Assembly (NCBI GenBank): GCA_032718475.1
Contig: JAUCBJ010005120.1
Coordinates: 1-35,795 of the forward strand
DNA from: Nemertoderma westbladi
Lineage: Eukaryota; Xenacoelomorpha; Nemertodermatida; Nemertodermatidae
Direction: 5' to 3'
Length of the DNA: 35,795 nt
Positions 23,691 through 34,827 of the stretch are shown here, piece after piece. The translations under genes and the position numbers were made by a program. Numbering within the stretch: the stretch's first letter is position 1; the number at the start of each line of letters is the position of its first letter. Under the pieces are notes generated by a model. It saw nothing but the letters and a program-made list of their open reading frames with translations. It was not told the origin of the DNA and made no database searches.

Positions 23691-26600
23691 AACGATCCGA
23701 CTACTTTATCCGACTGATACCAAGTTTACTATATAACGATCCGACTACTTTATCCGACTGATACCAAGTTTACTATATAACGATCCGACTACTTTATCCG
23801 ACTGATACCAAGTTTACTATATAACGATCCGACTACTTTATCCGACTGATACCAAGTTTACTATATAACGATCCGACTACTACGATACCCAACAGATACC
23901 AAGTTTACTATATAACGATCCGACTACTTTATCCGACTGATACCAAGTTTACTATATAACGATCCGACTACTTTATCCGACTGATACCAAGTTTACTATA
24001 TAACGATCCGACTACTTTATCCGACTGATACCAAGTTTACTATATAACGATCCGACTACTACGATACCCAACAGATACCAAGTTTACTATATAACGATCC
24101 GACTACTTTATCCGACTGATACCAAGTTTACTATATAACGATCCGACTACTTTATCCGACTGATACCAAGTTTACTATATAACGATCCGACTACTACGAT
24201 ACCCAACAGATACCAAGTTTACTATATAACGATCCGACTACTACGATACCCAACAGATACCAAGTTTACTATATAACGATCCGACTACTACGATACCCAA
24301 CAGATACCAAGTTTACTATATAACGATCCGACTACTTTATCCGACTGATACCAAGTTTACTATATAACGATCCGACTACTTTATCCGACTGATACCAAGT
24401 TTACTATATAACGATCCGACTACTTTATCCGACTGATACCAAGTTTACTATATAACGATCCGACTACTTTATCCGACTGATACCAAGTTTACTATATAAC
24501 GATCCGACTACTTTATCCGACTGATACCAAGTTTACTATATAACGATCCGACTACTTTATCCGACTGATACCAAGTTTACTATATAACGATCCGACTACT
24601 ACGATACCCAACAGATACCAAGTTTACTATATAACGATCCGACTACTACGATACCCAACAGATACCAAGTTTACTATATAACGATCCGACTACTACGATA
24701 CCCAACAGATACCAAGTTTACTATATAACGATCCGACTACTACGATACCCAACAGATACCAAGTTTACTATATAACGATCCGACTACTTTATCCGACTGA
24801 TACCAAGTTTACTATATAACGATCCGACTACTTTATCCGACTGATACCAAGTTTACTATATAACGATCCGACTACTACGATACCCAACAGATACCAAGTT
24901 TACTATATAACGATCCGACTACTACGATACCCAACAGATACCAAGTTTACTATATAACGATCCGACTACGATACCCAACAGATACCAAGTTTACTATATA
25001 ACGATCCGACTACGATACCCAACAGATACCAAGTTTACTATATAACGATCCGACTACGATACCCAACAGATACCTAGGTACTATATAACGATCCGACTAC
25101 TACGATACCCAACAGATACCAAGTTTACTATATAACGATCCGACTACGATACCCAACAGATACCAAGTTTACTATATAACGATCCGACTACTACGATACC
25201 CAACAGATACCAAGTTTACTATATAACGATCCGACTACGATACCCAACAGATACCAAGTTTACTATATAACGATCCGACTACTACGATACCCAACAGATA
25301 CCAAGTTTACTATATAACGATCCGACTACGATACCCAACAGATACCAAGTTTACTATATAACGATCCGACTATGATACCCAACAGATACCAAGTTTACTA
25401 TATAACGATCCGACTACTACGATACCCAACAGATACCAAGTTTACTATATAACGATCCGACTACGATACCCAACAGATACCAAGTTTACTATATAACGAT
25501 CCGACTACTACGATACCCAACAGATACCAAGTTTACTATATAACGATCCGACTACTTTATCCGACTGATACCAAGTTTACTATATAACGATCCGACTACG
25601 ATACCCAACAGATACCAAGTTTACTATATAACGATCCGACTACTACGATACCCAACAGATACCAAGTTTACTATATAACGATCCGACTACTTTATCCGAC
25701 TGATACCAAGTTTACTATATAACGATCCGACTACGATACCCAACAGATACCAAGTTTACTATATAACGATCCGACTACTTTATCCAACTGATACCAAGTT
25801 TACTATATAACGATCCGACTACTACGATACCCAACAGATACCAAGTTTACTATATAACGATCCGACTACTACGATACCCAACAGATACCAAGTTTACTAT
25901 ATAACGATCCGACTACTACGATACCCAACAGATACCAAGTTTACTATATAACGATCCGACTACGATACCCAACAGATACCAAGTTTACTATATAACGATC
26001 CGACTACTTTATCCAACTGATACCAAGTTTACTATATAACGATCCGACTACTACGATACCCAACAGATACCAAGTTTACTATATAACGATCCGACTACTA
26101 CGATACCCAACAGATACCAAGTTTACTATATAACGATCCGACTACTTTATCCGACTGATACCAAGTTTACTATATAACGATCCGACTACTACGATACCCA
26201 ACAGATACCAAGTTTACTATATAACGATCCGACTACGATACCCAACAGATACCAAGTTTACTATATAACGATCCGACTACTACGATACCCAACAGATACC
26301 AAGTTTACTATATAACGATCCGACTACTACGATACCCAACAGATACCAAGTTTACTATATAACGATCCGACTACTTTATCCAACTGATACCAAGTTTACT
26401 ATATAACGATCCGACTACTACGATACCCAACAGATACCAAGTTTACTATATAACGATCCGACTACTACGATACCCAACAGATACCAAGTTTACTATATAA
26501 CGATCCGACTACTTTATCCGACTGATACCAAGTTTACTATATAACGATCCGACTACTACGATACCCAACAGATACCAAGTTTACTATATAACGATCCGAC

Positions 26601-27900
26601 TACGATACCCAACAGATACCAAGTTTACTATATAACGATCCGACTACTACGATACCCAACAGATACCAAGTTTACTATATAACGATCCGACTACTACGAT
26701 ACCCAACAGATACCAAGTTTACTATATAACGATCCGACTACTACGATACCCAACAGATACCAAGTTTACTATATAACGATCCGACTACGATACCCAACAG
26801 ATACCAAGTTTACTATATAACGATCCGACTACTTTATCCAACTGATACCAAGTTTACTATATAACGATCCGACTACTACGATACCCAACAGATACCAAGT
26901 TTACTATATAACGATCCGACTACTACGATACCCAACAGATACCAAGTTTACTATATAACGATCCGACTACTACGATACCCAACAGATACCAAGTTTACTA
27001 TATAACGATCCGACTACTTTATCCGACTGATACCAAGTTTACTATATAACGATCCGACTACTACGATACCCAACAGATACCAAGTTTACTATATAACGAT
27101 CCGACTACTTTATCCAACTGATACCAAGTTTACTATATAACGATCCGACTACTACGATACCCAACAGATACCAAGTTTACTATATAACGATCCGACTACT
27201 TTATCCAACTGATACCAAGTTTACTATATAACGATCCGACTACTACGATACCCAACAGATACCAAGTTTACTATATAACGATCCGACTACTACGATACCC
27301 AACAGATACCAAGTTTACTATATAACGATCCGACTACTTTATCCGACTGATACCAAGTTTACTATATAACGATCCGACTACTACGATACCCAACAGATAC
27401 CAAGTTTACTATATAACGATCCGACTACGATACCCAACAGATACCAAGTTTACTATATAACGATCCGACTACTACGATACCCAACAGATACCAAGTTTAC
27501 TATATAACGATCCGACTACTACGATACCCAACAGATACCAAGTTTACTATATAACGATCCGACTACTTTATCCAACTGATACCAAGTTTACTATATAACG
27601 ATCCGACTACTACGATACCCAACAGATACCAAGTTTACTATATAACGATCCGACTACTACGATACCCAACAGATACCAAGTTTACTATATAACGATCCGA
27701 CTACTTTATCCGACTGATACCAAGTTTACTATATAACGATCCGACTACTACGATACCCAACAGATACCAAGTTTACTATATAACGATCCGACTACGATAC
27801 CCAACAGATACCAAGTTTACTATATAACGATCCGACTACTACGATACCCAACAGATACCAAGTTTACTATATAACGATCCGACTACTACGATACCCAACA

Positions 27901-28295
27901 TATTTTATATAATTTTTGTGTGTGACTTTAATTGATAGTTTTACACAATTAACTGGTTGTATAATAAGAAAGGGAATTGCCGGCTTATTATATTATAAGA
28001 CAGGAATATTAATGAATAATTAATAAATATTTAGTAATAAATTAGTAAATAAGGAATAAATTTAGGCTGGTTGTTTGCCGAGCATGTTTGATGAACTGGT
28101 TAGTCCATCGATTAAGTGATCCAAATGAGTTTATAATTGCCATTTCCGATAAATTCAATTAGCTGTACAATACAATTACGTTGATAATAATTAATTAGTT
28201 GCACATAAAAATAAATACATTAATTATTTCGTTTCACACTACACTAGTGCACATAAATACAGTTACCGCATACACATTAATTGGTACATTTTGTA
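27901..28295. other. AT-rich spacer between two satellites
   Basis: This is unique sequence made mainly of taataaat words, with several short inverted AT stretches. No open frame, RNA gene or splice pair was supported. It is the only non-satellite DNA between 8.57 and 32.4 kb. Confidence 0.7.
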
Positions 28296-31200
28296 GATTA
28301 GGCGGTATGAGGTACTGGATACGGTGGTATCGGGTACTGGATACGGTGGTATCAGGGACTGGATACGGTGGTATCAGGTACTGGATACGGTGGTATCAGG
28401 GACTGGATACGGTGGTATCAGGGACTGGATACGGTGGTATCAGGTACTGGATACGGTGGTATCAGGGACTGGATACTGTGGTATCAGGGACTGGATACGG
28501 TGGTATCAGGTACTGGATACGGTGGTATCAGGGACTGGATACGGTGGTATCAGGGACAGGATACGGTGGTATCAGGTACTGGATACGGTGGTATCAGGGA
28601 CTGGATACGGTGGTATCAGGGACTCGATTAGGCGGTATGAGGTACTGGATACGGTGGTATCGGGTACTGGATACGGTGGTATCAGGGACTGGATACGGTG
28701 GTATCAGGTACTGGATACGGTGGTATCAGGGACTGGATACGGTGGTATCAGGGACTGGATACGGTGGTATCAGGGACTGGATACGGTGGTATCAGGGACT
28801 GGATACTGTGGTATCAGGGACCGGATACGGTGGTATCAGGGACTGGATACGGTGGTATCAGGGACTGGATACGGTGGTATCAGGGACTGGATACGGTGGT
28901 ATCAGGGACTGGATACGGTGGTATCAGGGACTGGATACGGTGGTATCAGGGACTGGATACGGTGGTATCAGGGACTGGATACGGTGGTATCAGGGACTGG
29001 ATACGGTGGTATCAGGGACTGGATACGGTGGTATCAGGGACTGGATACGGTGGTATCAGGGACTGGATACGGTGGTATCAGGGACTGGATACGGTGGTAT
29101 CAGGTACTGGATACGGTGGTATCAGGGACTGGATACGGTGGTATCAGGTACTGGATACGGTGGTATCAGGTACTGGATACTGTGGTATCAGGGACTGGAT
29201 ACGGTGGTATCAGGTACTGGATACTGTGGTATCAGGGACTGGATACGGTGGTATCAGGGACTGGATACGGTGGTATCAGGGACTGGATACGGTGGTATCA
29301 GGGACTGGATACGGTGGTATCAGGGACTGGATACGGTGGTATCAGGGACTGGATACTGTGGTATCAGGGACTGGATACGGTGGTATCAGGGACTGGATAC
29401 GGTGGTATCAGGGACTGGATACTGTGGTATCAGGTACTGGATACGGTGGTATCAGGGACTGGATACGGTGGTATCAGGGACTGGATACGGTGGTATCAGG
29501 GACTGGATACGGTGGTATCAGGGACTGGATACGGTGGTATCAGGGACTGGATACGGTGGTATCAGGGACTGGATACGGTGGTATCAGGGACTGGATACGG
29601 TGGTATCAGGGACTGGATACGGTGGTATCAGGGACTGGATACGGTGGTATCAGGGACTGGATACGGTGGTATCAGGGACTGGATACGGTGGTATCAGGTA
29701 CTGGATACGGTGGTATCAGGTACTGGATACGGTGGTATCAGGGACTGGATACGGTGGTATCAGGGACTGGATACGGTGGTATCAGGGACTGGATACGGTG
29801 GTATCAGGGACTGGATACTGTGGTATCAGGGACTGGATACGGTGGTATCAGGGACTGGATACTGTGGTATCAGGGACTGGATACGGTGGTATCAGGTACT
29901 GGATACTGTGGTATCAGGGACTGGATACGGTGGTATCAGGGACTGGATACGGTGGTATCAGGGACTGGATACGGTGGTATCAGGGACTGGATACGGTGGT
30001 ATCAGGGACTGGATACGGTGGTATCAGGGACTGGATACGGTGGTATCAGGTACTGGATACGGTGGTATCAGGGACTGGATACGGTGGTATCAGGTACTGG
30101 ATACGGTGGTATCAGGGACTGGATACGGTGGTATCAGGGACTGGATACTGTGGTATCAGGGACTGGATACGGTGGTATCAGGGACTGGATACTGTGGTAT
30201 CAGGTACTGGATACGGTGGTATCAGGGACTGGATACGGTGGTATCAGGGACTGGATACGGTGGTATCAGGGACTGGATACGGTGGTATCAGGGACTGGAT
30301 ACTGTGGTATCAGGGACTGGATACGGTGGTATCAGGGACTGGATACGGTGGTATCAGGGACTGGATACTGTGGTATCAGGGACTGGATACGGTGGTATCA
30401 GGGACTGGATACGGTGGTATCAGGGACTGGATACGGTGGTATCAGGGACTGGATACGGTGGTATCAGGGACTGGATACTGTGGTATCAGGGACTGGATAC
30501 GGTGGTATCAGGGACTGGATACTGTGGTATCAGGGACTGGATACGGTGGTATCAGGGACTGGATACTGTGGTATCAGGGACTGGATACGGTGGTATCAGG
30601 TACTGGATACGGTGGTATCAGGGACTGGATACGGTGGTATCAGGGACTGGATACGGTGGTATCAGGGACTGGATACTGTGGTATCAGGTACTGGATACGG
30701 TGGTATCAGGGACTGGATACTGTGGTATCAGGGACTGGATACGGTGGTATCAGGGACTGGATACTGTGGTATCAGGGACTGGATACGGTGGTATCAGGGA
30801 CTGGATACGGTGGTATCAGGGACTGGATACTGTGGTATCAGGTGACTGGATACTGTGGTATCAGGGACTGGATACTGTGGTATCAGGTACTGGATACGGT
30901 GGTATCAGGGACTGGATACGGTGGTATCAGGGACTGGATACGGTGGTATCAGGGACTGGATACGGTGGTATCAGGGACTGGATACTGTGGTATCAGGGAC
31001 TGGATACGGTGGTATCAGGTACTGGATACTGTGGTATCAGGGACTGGATACGGTGGTATCAGGTACTGGATACGGTGGTATCAGGGACTGGATACGGTGG
31101 TATCAGGGACTGGATACGGTGGTATCAGGTACTGGATACGGTGGTATCAGGGACTGGATACGGTGGTATCAGGGACTGGATACGGTGGTATCAGGGACTG

Positions 31201-32437
31201 GATACGGTGGTATCAGGGACTGGATACTGTGGTATCAGGTACTGGATACGGTGGTATCAGGTACTGGATACGGTGGTATCAGGGACTGGATACGGTGGTA
31301 TCAGGGACTGGATACTGTGGTATCAGGTACTGGATACGGTGGTATCAGGGACTGGATACTGTGGTATCAGGGACTGGATACGGTGGTATCAGGGACTGGA
31401 TACGGTGGTATCAGGTACTGGATACTGTGGTATCAGGGACTGGATACGGTGGTATCAGGGACTGGATACGGTGGTATCAGGGACTGGATACGGTGGTATC
31501 AGGGACTGGATACGGTGGTATCAGGACTGGATACGGTGGTATCAGGGACTGGATACGGTGGTATCAGGGACTGGATACTGTGGTATCAGGTACTGGATCA
31601 CGGTGGTACCTCAGGGACTGGATACGGTGGCTATCAGGGACTGGATACGGTGGTATCAGGGACTGGATACGGTGGTATCAGGGACTGGATACTGTGGTAT
31701 CAGGTACTGGATACGGTGGTATCGGGGACTGGATACTGTGGTATCAGGGACTGCATACGGTGGTATCAGGGACTGGATACGGTGGTATCAGGGACTGGAT
31801 ACTGTGGTATCAGGGACTGGATACTGTGGTATCAGGGACTGGATACTGTGGTATCAGGTACTGGATACTGTGGTATCAGGGACTGGATACTGTGGTATCA
31901 GGGACTGGATACATGTGGTATCAGGGACTGGATACCGGCTGGTGTCAGGGACTGGATACTGTGGTATCAGGTACTGGATACTGTGGTATCAGGGACTGGA
32001 TCACGGTGGCCTGTCAGGGACTGGATACTGTGGTATCAGGGACTGGATACGGTCGTATCCGGCCCTCCCATCACCTGTGGTACGGGACTGATACCGGTAC
32101 TCAGGGACTGGATACGGTGGTATCAGGGACAGTATACGGTGGTATCAGGGACTGGATACGGTGGTATCAGGGACAGGATACGGTGGTATCAGGGACTGGA
32201 TACGGTGGTGTCAGGTACTGGATACGGTGGTGTCAGGTACTGGATACGGTGGTGTCAGGTACTGGATACGGTGGTATCAGGGACTGGATACGGTGGTATC
32301 AGGGACTGGATACTGTGGTATCAGGGACTGGATACTGTGGTATCAGGGACTGGATACTGTGGTATCAGGTACTGGATACTGTGGTATCAGGGACAGGATA
32401 CGGTGGTATCAGGGACTGGATACGGTGGTGGTATCAG
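28296..32437. repeat. 22-bp hairpin-forming satellite, about 188 units
   Basis: The unit is ggatacggtggtatc followed by agggact. Each unit contains GATAC-GGTG-GTATC, a five-pair hairpin with a four-base loop. Two two-state positions account for most variation: atacgg or atactg, and agggact or aggtact. The plus strand lacks stops in every frame, and 22 is not a multiple of three. Frames therefore run for up to 1.4 thousand codons with a 22-residue period (GGIRDWIRWYQ type). I treat these as artefacts. The left edge, with ggcggtatgagg, recurs 330 bp (15 units) further in. Units between about 31,519 and 32,100 are broken by many small insertions and deletions, after which regular units return to the end. 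Confidence 0.98.
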
Positions 32438-32507
32438 ATTTATATATAGGCCTAGCCTAATTACATCCCCCAATAGTATCTCCAATATTCATGTTGCTTC
32501 TTCGCAG

Positions 32508-32519
32508 TTCGGCCCTTAA
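32508..32519 (+). CDS. Candidate start of a terminal exon (three codons, then stop)
   Basis: The sequence tgttgcttcttcgcag (32492-32507) is a strong 3' splice site with a pyrimidine tract, placed 70 bp after the end of the last satellite. The 8382-8548 exon ends in phase 0, so joining here reads Phe-Gly-Pro and then TAA (32517-32519). This would make it the last exon, after a 24-kb intron. The first AATAAA candidates lie near 33,389 and 33,522. The support is only one splice site and phase, so another acceptor outside the window is just as possible. Confidence 0.22.
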   Translation, partial: FGP

Positions 32520-32520
32520 A

Positions 32521-32902
32521 TGCCAAAACCGTCTATCTCATTTTTACATAGTTTTGAGAAAAACGCAAAATACATTCCAGGCCTGTCATTTGAATCCTGA
32601 CTGGTGGAAATCCTGTGAAATGATGTCATTAGGTAAGTTATAGTCGTAGAATTCTTTGAACGGCATATTTTAAACTGAAACTCCTATCTACATAGTGTAA
32701 TGTGAGATAGAAAGTATTTGCTTTTATGTTTTCATAGACATTTGTATGCCAAAACCGTCTATCTCAGAGTTAGTCTGTTTTGGAATGTATAAATTTGTAT
32801 GCCAAAACCGTCTATCTCAGAGTTAGTCTGTTTTGGGATGTATAAATTTGTTGTTTAACCTGAAGTTCTAGACATTCTTACTTGCCAAAATAGACTATCT
32901 CA
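32521..32902. repeat. Interspersed repeat with tgccaaaaccgtctatctca words
   Basis: The 20-nt word occurs at 32521, 32747 and 32800, with a diverged copy at 32883. The copies at 32747 and 32800 are part of a 53-bp tandem duplication that also carries gagttagtctgttttgg and ttgtat. An inverted relative, gtgagatagaaag, lies at 32,702. This looks like the body or ends of an unclassified non-autonomous element. No coding capacity was seen. Confidence 0.75.
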
Positions 32903-32996
32903 GATATAAACCCTATCTGGCCCGGCTATTTTTAATACGTAATTGGTTAGAAAACAAAAATATATTGTGTTTGGTTTGATAATTCCGAAGGTACAC

Positions 32997-33585
32997 GGGT
33001 TTTCGAGGTCGCTGATCCGATGGAACTTGTTAAAAATATTTCTGGTAAGTCAAACGTCACTTTTGGGCCATTCTGATGTCCCAGGATGAAAAGTTGAAGT
33101 TCATACTATTAAATTGTGCCTTTTTTTGGGTAATTCTGAATACTGGTTTTCGAGGTCGCTGATCATGATAGAACTCGTTAAAAATCTTTAGTGGTAACGG
33201 TAACGCAGCTATCCTTTTTAGTGCTTCTCTGGTGGGACGAAAAATGCAATTGTAGCATAAAACTTACAAATTTACATTTAATTTGGTTGGATAGATAATA
33301 CGATATTTAAGAGTCTCATATTCGTGATCAGCGTCCCAGAAAACCCTATTGTTATAAAATAAGGTTGATTTAGTAATGATTTTTCATTAATAAATTTGCT
33401 CTATACTTATATTTTTCGTGCCACACATTGACACATATCCAAAAATGCCCTAATCAACAATGTATGATATATTTCAGTGTCATGTTCGTGATCAGCATCC
33501 CAAAAAACAAATCAAAAAATTCAATAAAGGTCATAAAATTGGCTTGATTTCCTGCTGATTTTTCATTATCTGTTTGCACTACTTG
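32997..33585. repeat. Palindromic element with paired direct and inverted copies
   Basis: The word ggttttcgaggtcgctgatc is present at about 32,999 and 33,145, each followed by a gaactcgttaaaaat-like stretch. In inverted form, ttcgtgatcagcgtcccaga is at 33,321, and a diverged copy, ttcgtgatcagcatccc, is at 33,485. Each of the latter is followed by aaggttgattt- or ggcttgattt-like and gatttttcatta words. The whole is therefore two left units (about 148 bp apart) facing two right units (about 164 bp apart). It fits a foldback or MITE-like element. I cannot name a family. Confidence 0.7.
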
Positions 33586-33806
33586 TTTTTTTCATTTTTG
33601 GAAAAAAATGACGGCTTTGGCATGTAAGGCTGTAAGGGCCGAGCAGCTTTCTCCAACCACATCGCTTGCTTTCTACAAAAATGAATAAAGGTACCGGTAA
33701 CTGGTAAAGCCACAATCTAAGCACCTGCCCGGTACCGGTACTGTACTGACACATACTGACATATACTGGTACTGATGTAGGACAAGCGACGCATGGTCAC
33801 CTGTAT
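33586..33806. other. Non-coding DNA downstream of the CIB-like gene
   Basis: It has several ggtaccggta words (33,690-33,770) and a T-rich run near 33,584-33,598. No AATAAA in the minus-strand sense was found close to the stop codon of the CIB-like gene. A 62-codon minus-strand frame here shows no domain and is left out. Confidence 0.5.
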
Positions 33807-34397
33807 TTATAAGCGAAATCGGAATGATTCCATAAAGTCCGGAGATTTCGATATAACGTGTTCGAATTCCGCAAAGGATAGTTTTCCGTCTTCGTCCAAA
33901 TCCGCCTCTTCGAATATATTCGCAATAAGTAACTTCATATCTTCTGGCGACAGCGATTGATTCTCTCCTGTCAAGCGTCCTACCATCTTTTCTATGTCAT
34001 CTCCTGATATAAAATCATCTCCATCAAAGTCGTATATCATAAACGCGTATTCAGTTTTAACATTCTTGGGTGCCGTATCGCTAAACACCGACATCATGTC
34101 GAGGAAATCTTCGAAGGATAAACTTCCGTCCTTATCAGGCGAGCTGGAGAACACGTCCGCAATGCGATCTTTAAATGGATTGGCTTGAAGTTCCGGCAAC
34201 TCGAAACAGTTCTTCTGACTTAGTCTATAGGATTTTAAGTCAACATTATTGATGTCTGTGTTGGCGTCGAGAGACATTTCAAGTAGCTGCTTAAATCGTT
34301 TAAATACATTTAGTATCTCTTTTCGTGAAAGGTAAGTCAACTCTTGGTATTCCTCCAATTGGGACTCACTGAATACTCCACTTTTTGTGTTACCCAT
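33807..34397 (-). CDS. CIB1-like: Calcium and integrin-binding protein (CIB family), single exon
   Basis: The complete frame of 196 residues starts with ATG in a strong context (aca before, G after) and ends in TAA. The N terminus MGNTKS fits N-myristoylation (Gly2, Ser6), as in CIB1. YQELTYLSRKEIL (17-29), ELPELQANPFKDRI (66-79), LSFEDFLDMMSVFSDTAP (93-110) and HVISKSPDF (180-188) are family hallmarks. EF-hand 2 (86-97) is degenerate. EF-hand 3 (123-134, DFDGDDFISGDD) keeps Asp at 1, 3, 5 and 12; Asp at 12 is usual in this family, but position 6 is Asp instead of Gly. EF-hand 4 (166-177, DLDEDGKLSFAE) is canonical. Residues 41-62 hold a longer linker than in vertebrate CIBs of 185-191 residues. 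CIB proteins are small Ca/Mg sensors that bind integrin tails and other partners at membranes. Vertebrate CIB genes have several introns, so the lack of any intron suggests a retrocopy or lineage-specific intron loss. The frame shows no damage. Confidence 0.93.
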   Translation of the reverse strand: MGNTKSGVFSESQLEEYQELTYLSRKEILNVFKRFKQLLEMSLDANTDINNVDLKSYRLSQKNCFELPELQANPFKDRIADVFSSSPDKDGSLSFEDFLDMMSVFSDTAPKNVKTEYAFMIYDFDGDDFISGDDIEKMVGRLTGENQSLSPEDMKLLIANIFEEADLDEDGKLSFAEFEHVISKSPDFMESFRFRL

Positions 34398-34732
34398 TGT
34401 TTACGGTATCATTATCTTAAATTTTCTGTTCATAAGCTGATAGGACCTAAAGTCAGCAAGTTCCGTACAGTAGATCTGTCAGTCTGTCAGTCTGTAGACC
34501 TGTCTGCAATAACTTGCGCCAGATCTGCAGATAGTGCCATTAACAGATTAAACCGCGCCAGTCTGCCAGTGGCGGGTCCGAAATCGCGCCAATACCAACC
34601 TACCACTACCGGGTACCGGTACTAGAAAATTTTTTAAAAAACATAAAAATAAAACATTAAACTGTTAAACACATTTTCAAGCCATGCGTTAGGCCTAATA
34701 AAATTCATTATCCGGGTGGGATCTCTCTTTAA
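34398..34732. other. Upstream region of the CIB-like gene
   Basis: This holds the probable 5' UTR and promoter of the minus-strand gene. No TATA box is evident near the start. A GTCTGTCA microsatellite (34,476-34,506) and three GCGCC words (34,516, 34,555 and 34,585) occur, followed by gggtaccggtac (34,609). CpG content is higher than in the rest of the window's unique DNA. Confidence 0.45.
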
Positions 34733-34790
34733 AACATCTGATATTTAATTGAAACAGCTGATATTTAATTGAAACGGCTGATTAGCTGAT
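34733..34790. repeat. 20-bp tandem repeat, about 2.5 copies
   Basis: The unit gctgatatttaattgaaaca repeats twice, then breaks down into gctgattagctgattag. It is short and local. Confidence 0.85.
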
Positions 34791-34827
34791 TAGTTTGGAA
34801 CATAATAGGCCTACTACCGGTACTGTA

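Larger units (their letters stand above)
8571..27900. repeat. 44/47-bp satellite, about 19.3 kb, roughly 420 units
   Basis: All units share ataccaagtttactatataa followed by cgatccgacta. They end in one of several tails: ctacgatacccaacag (47 bp), cgatacccaacag (44 bp), ctttatccgactg (44 bp), ctgatacccaacag (45 bp) or cgacgatacccaacag (47 bp). The first 1.7 kb uses only the ccaacag tails. The tttatccgactg type enters at about 10,290. The ctgatacc type clusters at 17.5-20.2 kb, the cgacgatacc type at 11.5-12.4 kb, and atccaactg is found only after 25.7 kb. Unit bodies are almost identical over 19 kb, which indicates recent amplification or homogenisation. Every unit holds a tatataa word. Stops occur in all frames, so nothing here is coding. 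On the gene model it is intronic. Confidence 0.98.

Noticed and set aside
8571-27900. CRISPR or phage-type repeat with constant and variable parts (constant ataccaag body, variable tail)
   Set aside because: The variable tails are only five or so related types and differ by small indels or a single switch. They are not unique spacers.
8571-32437. Common origin of the 44/47-bp and 22-bp satellites (both hold gatacc/ggtatc words; minus strand of the latter has tgatacca)
   Set aside because: The shared word is too short and the rest cannot be aligned by eye. A formal alignment would be needed.
28199-32519. Giant frames of up to 1416 codons over the 22-bp array
   Set aside because: All three plus frames are open with the same 22-residue period, there is no proper ATG context or domain, and the array lies on the satellite side of a putative intron.
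33566-33754. 62-codon minus-strand frame
   Set aside because: No domain and composition like the surrounding repeat DNA.
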